Below, piece after piece: positions 10,705 to 21,644 of a stretch of DNA of 64,000 nucleotides (its first letter is position 1; each line of letters opens with the position of its first letter). The stretch comes from Pegoplata infirma. Lineage: Eukaryota; Arthropoda; Insecta; Diptera; Anthomyiidae. The stretch lies in contig OY992536.1 of NCBI GenBank assembly GCA_963921195.1, forward strand, positions 228,196,023 to 228,260,022, written 5' to 3'. The translations under genes and the position numbers were made by a program. The notes beneath the pieces are model-generated. The model was not told where the DNA came from. It was given only the letters and a program-made list of their open reading frames with translations, and did no database searches.

Positions 10705-12501
10705 CGCGGTGAGCCTCAGCGATGTTCAGGTTGAACTTTAGTGTCGACGAAAAGTGTAAATGCAGTTCGATTTCTACATGATTAGTTGTTACAAAACTGT
10801 TTTCAGCGAAATCGTAGCTGATCGCATTCGCGAGATATCGCGAAATTAGTGATTTTATATTTTAAAAAATTTTGATATTGAATTTTTTTAAATATTTTCA
10901 AAAACTGAGTATACAGTTTTCATTGTACTTATTTTAAGGTCACAAAACAGTAAACATCGAAATCCTATCTTCTTTAGTTCGCGAGAAATCGCGAAATAAC
11001 TTTTTTGTCAATTTTTGTTTTTCAACTTTTTCTAGGTTTTTTTCAAATGTTGTGGAAAGCTGATATGCACTTTAATGTGTACGTGATCGAAGGTCATAAG
11101 GGTGTTGACATCAAAGTTGTAGGTGTACACTGTCGCAAGATATCGCGGAATTTTTTATATATTTTTTATTTTTTTTTTTTTTATTTTTCAATTTTGCATT
11201 TCTTTTGAAATGGTGTAAAAACGTGGTATGCATTTTTATTTGTACATGATAAAAAGACATTAAACTGCTAACACAAAAGTCCTATGTGGTCAATTCTTAA
11301 AGGAATCGCAAAGTTAATATTAAATCTATTATTTATAAATCTATTAATAATAATATTACAATACAAAATAAATGAAAAAAAAAATTGAAAAAATTTTCGC
11401 GATTTTTCGCGAAAATTAGCGTCAATATATAGATTTCAGCAGTTTTACCACCTTCAGTTACGGGCAATTTAAACTGCATACCATATACTTGTCGTTACTT
11501 AAATTTTTTTTTTTTGATACCAAAGAAAAAAAAGTAATTTATTATAAAAGCTCGTACAGTAATTTTGCGATTTCTCGGGAAATTGATCGTCTATAATTTA
11601 TATGCTTGCAGTTTTGTCACCTCTAATAACCTCGAATTCAAACTGCATACCACATTTTTGTCGTTAATTGAAGTATATGTTTTTACAGACCACAAATAAC
11701 AGAAATTAATGAATAAATAGTAGATAAGCGAGTTTTTTTGCGATATCTCGAAGAATTAAGCAGCTAGAATTTAAATGTTAACAGCCTTATGACCTTTGAT
11801 CAATAGCAAGTCAAACTGCATTTCGTGTTTTTCAACAATGTCAAAGAAACTTCTTTTATTAATCAAAACAAGAAATACCCCCAAAAAGCTGTTTTTCGCT
11901 ATTTCTCGCGAAAGTGAGCAGCTATAATTTTTTTGGGGGCAGTTTTAATTTCTTCCAGCATGTTCAAATCAAACTGCTTACCACTTTTTTTTTATCATTT
12001 CTAAAGAACCGGGCTTAAAATATAATAAAAAAAAAAAATATATATATATAATTACGCGATATCTCGCGAAATTTAGCACCTACAATTTTGATGTCAACAG
12101 CTGTGTGACCTTTGATCAACCACAAGTAAAACTGCATACCATGTTTTTATGAAATTTTAAAAAATCATATATGATGATAAAAACAAAAATAAAAACAGCA
12201 AAAAAGTAATTTCGCGATTTCTCGCGAAATTGAGAAGATATGATTTCGCTGTTAACTGTGTTGTGACATGTAAATAAATACAATTAAAACTGCATACCCA
12301 GTTTTTGAAGATATTTAAAAAACTTCATTGTCAAAATTTTAGAAAATACAAAAACTCTAATTTCGCGATATCTCGCGAATGCGATCAGCTACGATTTCGC
12401 TGTTAACAGTTTTGTGACATTTATTCATGTAGAAATCGAACTACGCTTACACTTTTCGTCGACACTAAAGTTCAACCTGAATATCGCTGAGGCTCACCGT
12501 G
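10705..12501. mobile_element. CACGGTG-ended DNA element with ten hairpin modules
   Basis: The ends CGCGGTGAGCCTCAGCGAT and ATCGCTGAGGCTCACCGTG are inverted and flanked by the 4-bp duplication CCTA (10701-10704, 12502-12505). Joining the flanks gives TCTGTCAATCCTAATGGTAC, matching the uninterrupted paralogue in the right arm near 14370. CAC...GTG ends with a 4-bp duplication suggest the Chapaev group of the CACTA clan; that assignment is inference. The interior has ten copies of TTCGCGA-TATC-TCGCGAA or close variants, near 10830, 10979, 11131, 11395, 11566, 11738, 11903, 12053, 12209 and 12359. They sit in ~150-170-bp modules that also carry a word like AAACTGCATACCACG. Orientation flips between the third and fourth module. 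No transposase is present. Confidence 0.8.
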
Positions 12502-13035
12502 CCTAATGGTACGAATCTCAGTGATATCTCGTTTTAAAGGTAATGGGGTCCACATTAAAATAAAATTTAGCAAGATTTTTTTTGTTGATGCTTAAATGTC
12601 ATATTTAGGAAATCCGTGGTTTAAGATGAAATATCTCAAAAAAGGGTATTTTTAAATCTTTTAAAAAATATATGTTAATCCTTTATCCTTTCTTTATACT
12701 CATGTTCTAACCGTAGAGTGGTGTCTCAACTGGTTCTCGAGCTATGCAAAAAATTGTAACGCCACATTAGAAAATAGTTGTTATTTTCAGGGTTAAATTT
12801 ACAAAAATTTTTAAAGTTGACGAGTTTGTGATGCTGCACTTCGATTCCAATGGATTTTTTGATGCAGAAGACGAATTTGATATTTTAATTGCAAAATTAG
12901 CTATGTTTTTTAAAATATTTGCAAAAAAAGTTTGCAATTTTTTTGCAAAAAACTCAAGAACCAGAGCTCATTTTAAAACTTCTGAAACATATTGTGATTT
13001 TCGCCCCAAAATCTATTAGAAACAAAGTACACATA

Positions 13036-13907
13036 CACTCAAAAAAAAAAAACTGTAATGTAAGCAAAAAAAGCTTGTAAACCTGCAAGAAAATTTGCTG
13101 ATTTTGAACCCACAATTTTTTTGCTAAAGTTAGCAAAAATGTTTTGCCAATAATTAGTTAACAGAATTTTTTTTTTTGACACATTTGAGGACCCCATCGG
13201 GTTCGGACCCGATAGGACCAGACCCCGATGGGCCTAGACTTAGTTGGGTTCCTTAAAAATCGTCATAGTTTTTGGTCCAAAATTTGTGTCCGTTTCGCTC
13301 TACCTTGCTTAGTTTTTGAGATACGTGATTATAGGGGACCACTGGGGTCTTGAGAATTAAAAAACTCGATAACTTAAAAAATATTACTCGGAGAGCTATT
13401 TTGCGGTCTTGTTCTACGTATTGAGGGCTACAAAAATGCTTTTTGAATTTTTGTTGTGTCGGCAATATTTACCGAGATATGAGCATTTTAAAATTTTCCG
13501 GAATGCTAACTTTTTTGGATCCAAAGTTAGGGCCCATTAGGGTCCACACATGTGAAGAGGACCCGCGAAAGTATTTAGATTCTAAGAACAAAAAATGCCC
13601 TCCAATTTGCTCTATCTGGCTTAGTTTCCGAGATAGAGCCATTTTAAGTTTTCTGAAAATAAAAAAAAATTTACCATTTATTTTTGCTAATGTTAACAAA
13701 AAATCTTGTAAAAATGTTGTCAACTCAATTTCAAATCTTAGTAAAAGAAATTAGTTCAACATTTGTTTAAAATTGCTAATGTGCTAAATGAAGTTTACAA
13801 GAATTTTTTGCTAACATGCTAATCTCAACTAAAAATTTGCTAAAAGTTAGCTAACTAGCATTAGCAAAAAAAAAATTAGTAAATCTACTAACGTATTTTT
13901 TTGAGTG
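13036..13907 (+). mobile_element. CACTCAAAA MITE (family M), copy 1
   Basis: The ends are CACTCAAAAAAA and TTTTTTTGAGTG with TA on each side (13034-13035, 13908-13909), as in Tc1/mariner-type insertions. At 872 bp it matches copies at 26078-26944 (reverse), 35574-40450 (reverse, interrupted) and 48070-48882 (forward). Internal landmarks are CCCGATGGGCCTAGAC, AACTCGATAACTTAAAAAAT and TTAGCTAACTAGCATTAGC. Open frames within it (for example 13443-13754) are not kept intact between copies, so it is non-coding. Confidence 0.85.
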
Positions 13908-14705
13908 TAGCAATTAAATTTAAAAACTACGTTTTTTTCGCAAAAAAACTCCAGAAGAATTGCATATTTTGAAGTTTTGAGATCATATTCGTTATCTTTA
14001 CCCCAAAATATATCAGAAACAAAGTGTGGCATGACAAATGTATCAACTTTAATAAATGCGATTTTTTTGCAAAAAAACTATAGAGCAATTGCTAATTTTG
14101 CAACTTGGAGATCGACGTAACAATTTTTTGCATAACTCGAGAACCAGTTGAGACACCACTCCACGGTTTGAACATAAGTATAAAGAAGGGATATAGGATT
14201 AACATATATTTTTTTTAAAAATTTAAAAATACCTTTTTTTGAGATATTTCATCTTAAACCACGGATTTCCTAAATATGACATTTTAGCATCAACAAAAAA
14301 AAATCTTGCTAAATTTTATTTTAATGTGGACCCCATTACCTTTAAAATAAGATATCACTGAGATTCGTATCATTAAGATTGACAGAGATATGTTAAAAAA
14401 CGTATGACGACTTCAGTAAGATATTTATGATTTTTTGATTTTTCAAACCCTGGTATCTCCGGAACTATTTGGTCCAGTGGCCCAAAAATTTTAGTTTTTC
14501 TTTTCCTTCTTAAATACAATAGTTTTACCAAGTTTCATCAAGTTTGAAAGGGGTCATGTCCAAAATGCTTATTTTATTGGATGGTTATAGATGGATTTAC
14601 CCTATGAGAATATCATGGTTTTAATTAGTAAAGAAAATAATGACCTCGAGCCGGAATAAACATCCTCAAAATATAATATCTTAAAGGTCGAATAAATCAA
14701 TTATT

Positions 14706-15988
14706 ATTGTTTAATAAAAATTAATCAGTATTTCTGAAATATTTTTACTTTTCCTAGGATGCCACTGATGATGGAACATGAAAGAGCAGAATTTCTTCCA
14801 ATTTTTCCATAATTCCAAAGATACCTTCATATGTTTGAATTAAATGGAGATGGTTCAGTCGGACATTTCGTTTGAAATTCACAGCTGTATTATGTTGTGT
14901 ATTTAGTATATAAATTCTCATTGTGTCTACTTACAAGCGACTGTAAGACTTTATGTTTTGCCACTAACGATTGCCAATTTGCTAAATACTCTTGACACTG
15001 GAATTTGACGAATTCCGAAACACGTGTCGAGTAAGTCTTGCAAAATGACCAAACCAATCAATTTAAAACAAACAACTTTATAAATAGTTTCTTGAAAATT
15101 GTTACTTTGACAATATCATCGTAATGATTAAAAAAAGAAATATCACTTTGAGCTAAAATAATCTTTCTCAAATTAGAATTTTAAAGGTCGAATAATAAAT
15201 AATTTTTATTAATTTATTTAAAAATTAAAACATAATTTTATTATTGAACATTTTTGAAATGTTATTTTCATTTTCTGTAATAAAATTGAAAATGGTGTTG
15301 AATATCCTAAATTAAAAATAAAAATACCTGTAAATTCTTTCAGCAGCTCAAAAGCTTACCTAAAAAAAAAAAATAAAAAGCAAAATTGATAAGATTTTAT
15401 AGGCAGATAAGTTTTATTTATAAATATATTAAAAAAATTATTTTTACATAAAAAAACTCCTAAATATACACAAATAATTTTCTTTATAAAATGTTAGCAA
15501 TTATTTACTCATGTTGTTTATTAAGTAAACCCTTGATACCCAAAGTAATACAAATTCCATTTTAAGGATATTAAGATATTTTGCATTTAACAACAATAAC
15601 AAAATTACACATATTCGTCTGAATATTTGTAAACTACTCACTCCCACAGAGCATTCATACGTATGAGTAACAATAAAAATCATAAATGTAAATATTTCAT
15701 ACTTCATAACAAGAGCTCTAAGAATACATATGACATGAGCTCAGTATGAAATAAATGAAAAAATGAAAATTTACAAAAAAAAAAAAATCACATTAATTTG
15801 TTGCATCTTGAGAATTTCTATTTAGCAAGAATAAAAATGATTTTTTTTGCCACCAGTACCTAGATGAACGGATAAGATAGAGAATGAGTGGATCTTTCCC
15901 GATTTAGATGAAATAGGATTTTTTTACGCGATAATTTTTAAATTTAAATAATAAATAAATAATTAATTTTAAATTTAAAATTATTTTT
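14706..15988. other. Mostly unassigned AT-rich DNA
   Basis: At 14740-14800 there is an F-family arm fragment (CCTAGGATGCCACTGATGAT). Another TTTTAAAGGTCGAATAATAA word lies near 15180. The stretch 15480-15720 looks like non-repetitive DNA. I see no supported gene; the minus-strand 68-codon frame at 15501-15707 has no recognisable features. Confidence 0.4.
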
Positions 15989-16190
15989 TTTGTGCTAATA
16001 TTGACCCTAAAGGGCAACTTTTCCGACCCCAACTATTTTGGAATTCGAAATAAAGGAAAAGTTGCTCCACCCTATTATATACTAGGGTGGAGCAAATTGT
16101 ACACTATGGTGGAGCCAATTTTTCTTTTTCCGAATTTCAAAATCGTTGGGGTCGGAAAAGTGGCCTTTTAGGGTCAATACTAACACTAAA
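15989..16190. repeat. Palindromic element end, centre near 16085
   Basis: The left half (ATTGACCCTAAAGGGCAACT, then TTTTCCGACCCC) and the right half (GGGGTCGGAAAAGTGGCC, then TTTTAGGGTCAATACTAAC) are inverted around CTAGGGTGGAGC. The same terminal words occur at 25851-26000 and 27830-28035, so this is one family. Confidence 0.7.
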
Positions 16191-16439
16191 AATATTGGAC
16201 CTGTAGGGCAATGCCTATGGGTTCTTTTTTGACTCGAAAAACGAAAAGTTCCGAATAAAGTGAAAAAAAAAAATTTTTTGGATTTTTTTTAGCTAAAAAT
16301 ATTAGCTAATATTCGAACATTACTCAAAAAGTGTTTTTAGGATAAAAATTTTGTTTATCTTAAAAACACTTTTCCATTGCTCGCTCCACCCTACTACAGG
16401 GTGGTCCAATAACAAGTATCTTTTTATAACATGCAATGA

Positions 16440-17126
16440 AATGAACAATACTCAATTGTTTTGGAACCTTATGGCTTTATTGGAAAGAGCAAATATTCCC
16501 ATTATTTATGGCAAACGACTTCATTCATGCGGCTGCCTGGGTTAGCTCCGCAGTAGCTCATTCTCGGCACCCATTTTTCTAATGTTTCTGGTTCTATCTC
16601 ACGAATGGCTTGAACGATATTCGTCGAAAGGGCCTAGAACATTTCTGGATTTCCCATGTTGCATGAATCTTTCAAGAGACCCCTCAAAAAAATGTCTGAA
16701 GGTTTTAATCGGCAGCTCTGAAGTGATCAATTGTCACCGCGAATATGGCTAATAACACGATTTCCGAACTAAGTGCGCAAAATATCGATTGTTTGATGGA
16801 CTGTGGGACATATTGCGACATCCTTCTGAAAAGAAATGTCATCCAAGTTGATATATTCTATTACGGCCAACAAAAAGTCGGTAATCATGGCTCTGTAACG
16901 CTCATCTTTGACGAAAATGGGGTTTTCAGCTGTATTTTTGAAAATATTGTGTAATGATGCTGATACTCAAATCTGTTGCTTCCTATAGATGAATTGGATT
17001 CTTTACAATACCGTGCGAGTTTTACGACCCCAAGATGTAGCAATTTGTTTGTTAACATAACCTCATTTGAGTGCCTTATTTCGGTTAAAAACTTTTTTTC
17101 GAAAAACGTGCAGTTTGGCAGCGCAG
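16440..17126 (-). pseudogene. mariner-like DDE transposase, C-terminal part
   Basis: Reading the minus strand gives a decayed transposase catalytic region. A segment containing ERYRAMITDFLL is followed by a second-aspartate motif FQKD (family form close to FQQDGA), then HQTIDILRT, a stop, and GNRVISHIRGD. After another stop come LKPSDIFLRGLLKDSC (family form close to LTPLDYFLWG) and NIVQAIREIEPETLEKW, ending near 16500. At least three in-frame stops are present, and the region upstream of about 17000 is not readable. Such proteins act in the nucleus, cutting the element at its ends and joining it at TA. This copy cannot encode an active enzyme. The assignment rests on motif order from memory of the Tc1/mariner family and is fairly secure at superfamily level. 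Confidence 0.75.
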
Positions 17127-17138
17127 TACTGCGCTACA

Positions 17139-19022
17139 CTAGATGGAATCCCATACGAATTTTTTAAAACCGGAAATGGTAAATTTTTAAAGGAACTGGC
17201 TAGCGTATATACCAAATTGTATGATAACGGTAAAGTGGAAAAACATTTGTCACAAGTATAATACTACCAATTCTCAAGAAAGGTGATAAAAATAATCCAG
17301 CAAATTACAGGGGTATATCTTTTATGAATTGTGTAACAAAAATTATGATGGGAATGATAACTGAGCGGCTGTCGAATTGGGTTGAAACTAATAACATTCT
17401 TACGGAATATCAGGCAGGTTTCAGAAAGAAGTATTCTACTTCGGATAATTTATACAATCTTGGAGCGATCGTTCACATAAAATTTGAGGAAAAAAAGAAA
17501 GTTTACGCATTTTTCGTGGACTTTAAAGCCGCATTCGATAAAGTGCCTCGAAAATTGTTGCTTTACAAATTACGATGTATGGGTATCTCTTCCAAAATGC
17601 TAGATTTTATTGAATCTGTATATTCCACAACTAATTCAGTAGTATGGACAGGTGATGAGTTCTCAGAAGAATTTAGAACTTTTACAGGCGTAAAGCACTG
17701 TTGCTTACTATTACCTTTGCTTTTTACATTGTACTTGAACGATTTACACGAATATCTGCAAGGAGGGTTAAACGTAGATGAAATAAATATTCGTTTGCTG
17801 TTGTATGCAGATGACATTGTCATCTTAGCCGATAACGTTGATATCCTTCAGAAAATGATTGACAAACTGGAAGCGTACTGCAATACATGGAACATGGAGG
17901 TAAACTTAAGCAAATCCGCCATTATGGTCTTTAGACGAGGTGGATAATTATCAAAGAAGGAAAAATGGTTATTTAAAGGATCTGAAATAAGTATCGTAGC
18001 TCAATATTCTTATCTTGGAGTCATTCTCACACCAACATTTAGTTTCAGCAAGCACTTAGAGAAAAGAAACCTATCAGGAAAGAACAGTATTATGGCAACG
18101 TGGAAGACATTCTATAGCAAAGATAACATAGCCCTGTCAGTTAAGTGGAAGCTGTTTCAAGCCGTCTGTAGGTCAATACAGAGTTATGCGGCACAAGTTT
18201 GGGGATATACGTTGTTTAGGGAAGTGGATAAGCTCCAATTGTATTTCATAAAGAAAATACTTAAGTTACCAGATAATTCACCAACTTATGGAATAATGTT
18301 GGAAACCGGAATGGAAAATGGCCACATATATACATTGAAATTACATCTTGGCTATGTAATGAAAACGTTTTTTGAGTATGAATGCACCCGACTTCCATTT
18401 CAATTGTCACAAAAAATTCTGCAGAAGAACTTGTTTTGGACAAAATGTTTAAATAATCTTGGTGAAGAATATGGTCTGCAATGGAATACATCAAACTTAA
18501 GTAAAGAAAATTGGAATTCCATGTTTATAAGCCTTGTGGAACAGATAAAAAACAACAACTATCATAAGATGTGTGAACTAGCTTTAAACAGCAGCAGCCG
18601 AATATACAAATGGTTGAACTATAATTGTGGCGCAACGTACTTCAAAGAAAGTTTTAGCAGATCCAAAATCATGTGGATTTTTAAGGCAAGATGTGGGATG
18701 ATTCATCTCAACGCATCTTACAATAACCAAAGTGCATGCACAGTATGTGGGGCCCTATGCTCCTTATAGGAGCTTCGGGAACATATATATATATATATGC
18801 ACAGTATGTAATACGAATGAAGTTGAAAATATTCAACACTTTATAGGAAAATGTCCAATTTTTCGAACATACAGAAGAAGTTGTTTTGGAAAAGCTTTTT
18901 TAAATGAAGAGGAAGTAATAAATGTATTAAATGGTGTAAATGATGTAACCTGGGATAATCTAGTAAATTACATTATTAATGCCTTGTCATATAGGTCGCT
19001 TATTATAAACGAATTTAATTAG
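17139..19022 (+). pseudogene. LINE reverse transcriptase, truncated and broken
   Basis: This encodes part of an endonuclease-less fragment of a Jockey/I-like non-LTR reverse transcriptase, which copies LINE RNA into DNA at the cut target. In order: finger region with ILPILKKGDKNNPANYRGIS, the segment EYQAGFRKKYSTSDNL, motif A with FVDFKAAFD, a degenerate motif B (GVKHCCLLLPLLF; the family usually has QGCPLSP), and motif C YADD near 17804. A thumb and connection region follow, then a C-terminal CX2CX9HX4C zinc knuckle near 18800-18860. Breaks visible: a frameshift near 17255, an in-frame TAA at 17945-17947 (reading continues in the same frame), and a frameshifting 61-bp insertion plus duplication at 18749-18809. 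The stop is at 19020-19022. The clade is uncertain because the 5' half is missing. Confidence 0.85.
18749..18796. mobile_element. 48-bp insertion with 13-bp duplication
   Basis: ATGCACAGTATGT occurs on both sides (18736-18748 and 18797-18809). The insert begins GGGGCCCTATGCTCC and ends in a TA repeat after CTTCGGGAACATATA. It looks like a very short 5'-truncated retroposed tail. It disrupts the zinc-knuckle codons of the LINE, which are restored in order if the insert and one copy of the duplication are ignored. Confidence 0.75.
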
Positions 19023-19311
19023 CACTCACTTTTCCTCTCATATGTATGTATGTATTATAAACAAATTTTATTAACTCACTTTTATAATTCTAAAATTTTA
19101 TTTTGAAATTTTTATTTTAAACGTTTATTTAAAAAAATAAATAAATCAGTAAGGAAACGTCAATCAAACCTCCGACAGACGACTTTTGTCATTGTCGTAT
19201 GTTCAAATATTTAAATTACATTATATATAGCGAAGTAAATTTTTGTAAAAAATTATATTTTTTAAATAAAGAACAAATATCTATCTATCTATCATCTATC
19301 TACTGCGCTAC

Positions 19312-19402
19312 AACGCGATATAGCGGAGCAAGCCGAGAACGCATCAATGAAGTCGTTAGCCATATAAAACGGGAATGTTTGCTCTTTCAAATACTACCAT
19401 AA
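19312..19402 (+). pseudogene. Second, inverted transposase C-terminus
   Basis: The plus strand reads RINEVVSHIK and LLFQILP here, the same peptide as the end of the minus-strand transposase (RMNEVVCHK). It belongs to the right inverted end of the mariner-like element. It is a short remnant and not a gene. Confidence 0.65.
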
Positions 19403-19640
19403 CATTCCAAAAAAAGTTGTGTATTGATCAATTTATTGCATTTTTAAAAAGATACTTGTTATTGGACCACCCCTTATAACAAGTTTTGTCTTTTTTCAAC
19501 TTCAAATTTTTAACTTTTTAAAAAAGTGGTTTTACTTACATAAAAATATCTTTAGGCCATATCGATAGAACTTATTTTATTTTTTTGGTTTTAAATTACA
19601 CAGGGCAACACTTTTTTTTTTCCCGGGTTCTGATAACTAA

Positions 19641-20933
19641 CACTGTGCTACAAAAAACACAAAATCGAAAATACTTTTAAAATGAGGTAGTTAAAGTTGT
19701 AGGTCTCGTCGAAAAGATCACAAAAATGCCCATCAAACTTGCCAGACACCCTCAAATTTTTAAGTTATTGTCAAAAAACGATTTTTTAGGACTTTTCTAA
19801 CTAAACCACGTGTAACGTAAACATTTTTTAACCGATTTTCAATTTTTCAACTGTTTTGGATAGAAGAAGGATAGGGCTTTTCATGTGTGTGAATTAGTCC
19901 ATACATATAAAAAAGATATGTATTGATTTTTCAACAATATATATAATTTTTTGTTACTTTTTGAAAATTTTTTGAGTTTATCGATTTTTCTCTGCTATAA
20001 GTTGTTCAACAACATTTATATTTATAAACACATTCTTAAAGAAAATTTAGTTGTGAATACGATGAGCTTTATGACGAAAAAATCGGATAACAATTGACAG
20101 AGTTGTGATAATTTTTCTAAAAAAGAAAATTAAGATTTTGCTTGAAATTGCCGTTCGGATAACCCAGGTAAAAAAAAATAAAAAAATAAATGAACATACT
20201 AAGAGGTCGCGTATCATTAGTTTAAAGGTTTTTGGCCTCCTGAATTCAAATTTGACCTTGAAATTGCGCTATTTTATTAAGTTTTTGATATATCAATTTA
20301 CGTTAAATATCTCAAAAACCTGACTAGATAGAGCAATTTAAAGGCCAGATTCGGATTCAGCACGCCAAAAACCTTTAAAAATATTGTACACGACCTCTTA
20401 TGATAATTTTTTTTTTTCCTGGGATATCTGAACGGCGATTTCCTGCAAAATCTTAATTTTATTTTTTAGTAAAATTATCACAACTCTGCCAATTGTTATC
20501 CGATTTCTTCAGGATAAAGCTTATCGAATTCAGAATTAAATTTTCTTTAAAAATACGTTTATAAATATAATGGTTGTTAAACGAACTATAGCAGAAAAAA
20601 TTGATAAACTCGAAAATTTTTCAAAAAATAACAAAAAATCAGATTTTATTGAAAAAATCAATAAATATCTTTCTTATATGTATAGACCAATTCACACACA
20701 TGGAAAGCCCAATCCTTCTTCTATCAAAAACAGTTAAAAAATCTAAAATCGGTTGAAAATTTTCTGAATTACACAAGGTTTAGTGGGAAAAGTCCCAAAA
20801 AAAAGTTTTTTGACAATAACTCTAAAATTTGAGAGTGTCTGGCAAGTTTAATGGGGATTTTTGTGATCTACTCGACAAGACCAACAACATATACTATGTC
20901 ACATCAAAAGTATTTTTTCACTGTAGCACAGTG
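19641..20933. mobile_element. Palindromic element with CACTGTGCTAC ends
   Basis: Arms of ~630 bp meet near 20290. The left end is CACTGTGCTACA and the right end TGTAGCACAGTG, each flanked by TAA (19638-19640, 20934-20936). The words GCCAGACACCCTCAAATTT and AAATTTGAGAGTGTCTGGC mark the arms. A 3-bp TAA duplication would suit PIF/Harbinger, but the CACTGTG terminus could also be CACTA-like. No transposase is visible. Confidence 0.75.
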
Positions 20934-20936
20934 TAA

Positions 20937-21644
20937 TTTTGGGCAATAGGGGTTCGCTGATTTCAAATCTGGCTACCGTTTTTTTGGGTCAGCTCTAGTT
21001 TTCGAGATATAGCCTAAGGAAACTTTGAAAATAGGCTATTTTTGGCATGTTTGTGAGTCTATATTTACCAACACTAGTCTTACATCCAAAAAGTGAATGG
21101 CGATTTTAGGTATGTTGGGTATGCTGATTCCAAAAATGCTCTTACTTTTGTTGAGTCGTCTTTAGTTTTTGAGATATCGCTAAAACAATTTTTTTTAAAT
21201 TTATGACCTCTGTAATTTTGCCTGAATATTTATGCCCTTTTTAATAACTCGAAAACTAAAGCTGTCAGAAAAAAACCTAATACCAGTTTTGGAATCCTGG
21301 CATTCAATATAGTTAAGTTCGTGTTTAAAACCGATGAACTAATTTTTTTTTTTGGAAATTATAACCAAGCAAATTTGGTAAAAAACTCACTTTTTCGACT
21401 CTTTAACAGCGATTTGCTCGCGAACGCGATCTGATGGAAAAAATTGGATAACAGATTCGGAATCAGCATAATAAAATCCATATAAATCAGGTGTCAAAGG
21501 TCAGGCAAATTGAAAAAGTTCAAATTTTGTGAACCTGTGTTATTGGTAGTTTAATGCTTTTAATTTCGCGTACGACATTTTTCAATATGATTTTCGTCTA
21601 ATTGATAAATCTGCAATTTGGTTTTAATTTGACCGAAATTTGGG
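20937..21644. other. Repeat-like DNA of unknown family
   Basis: Degenerate phrases recur at ~100-150-bp spacing: 'ttttgggtcagctctagttttcgagatat' type words near 20985, 21155 and (inverted) 21245. This suggests an old internally repeated element. No ends, no gene. Confidence 0.45.

Larger units (their letters stand above)
10366..14705. mobile_element. Long inverted-repeat element with two insertions
   Basis: The left arm (10366-10704 plus 12502-12770) and right arm (about 14085-14705) are reverse complements of ~600 bp. Landmarks are the word pair TTCGACCTTTAAGATATTAT / CTCGAGGTCATTATTTTC, TAGTTCCGGAGATACCAG, and ACCAGTTGAGACACCACTC. The left arm is split by the CCTA-duplicating element at 10705-12501 and the centre by the TA-duplicating MITE at 13036-13907. 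Without those two the element would be about 1.7 kb. No transposase is present. Confidence 0.75.
17138..19300 (+). mobile_element. 5'-truncated LINE insertion
   Basis: An 11-bp target duplication TACTGCGCTAC flanks it (17127-17137 and 19301-19311). It starts in the middle of the reverse-transcriptase coding region, so the 5' UTR, any gag-like ORF and the endonuclease are absent, which is the usual outcome of incomplete target-primed reverse transcription. The 3' end is a ~280-bp untranslated region ending in AATAAAGAACAAATAT and a CTAT-type repeat rather than poly(A). It landed inside the mariner-like element and is therefore younger. Confidence 0.9.
16397..19474. mobile_element. mariner-like element, inverted-end derivative, split by a LINE
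   Basis: The ends CAGGGTGGTCCAATAAC and GTTATTGGACCACCCCT are flanked by TA (16395-16396, 19475-19476). About 160 bp at each end are inverted copies of each other, so the transposase 3' end occurs twice: on the minus strand at left and on the plus strand at right. This long inverted terminus is therefore made of coding sequence, and the 5' part of the gene is missing. A LINE (17138-19300) sits inside, flanked by an 11-bp duplication. It is non-autonomous. Confidence 0.85.

Noticed and set aside
13443..13754. A 103-codon frame recurring at 48475-48798 and, as related minus-strand frames, at 13469-13723, 26337-26621 and 48309-48545
   Set aside because: These lie in copies of one non-coding MITE, occur on both strands, and are not kept intact across copies; they reflect repeat identity, not coding selection.
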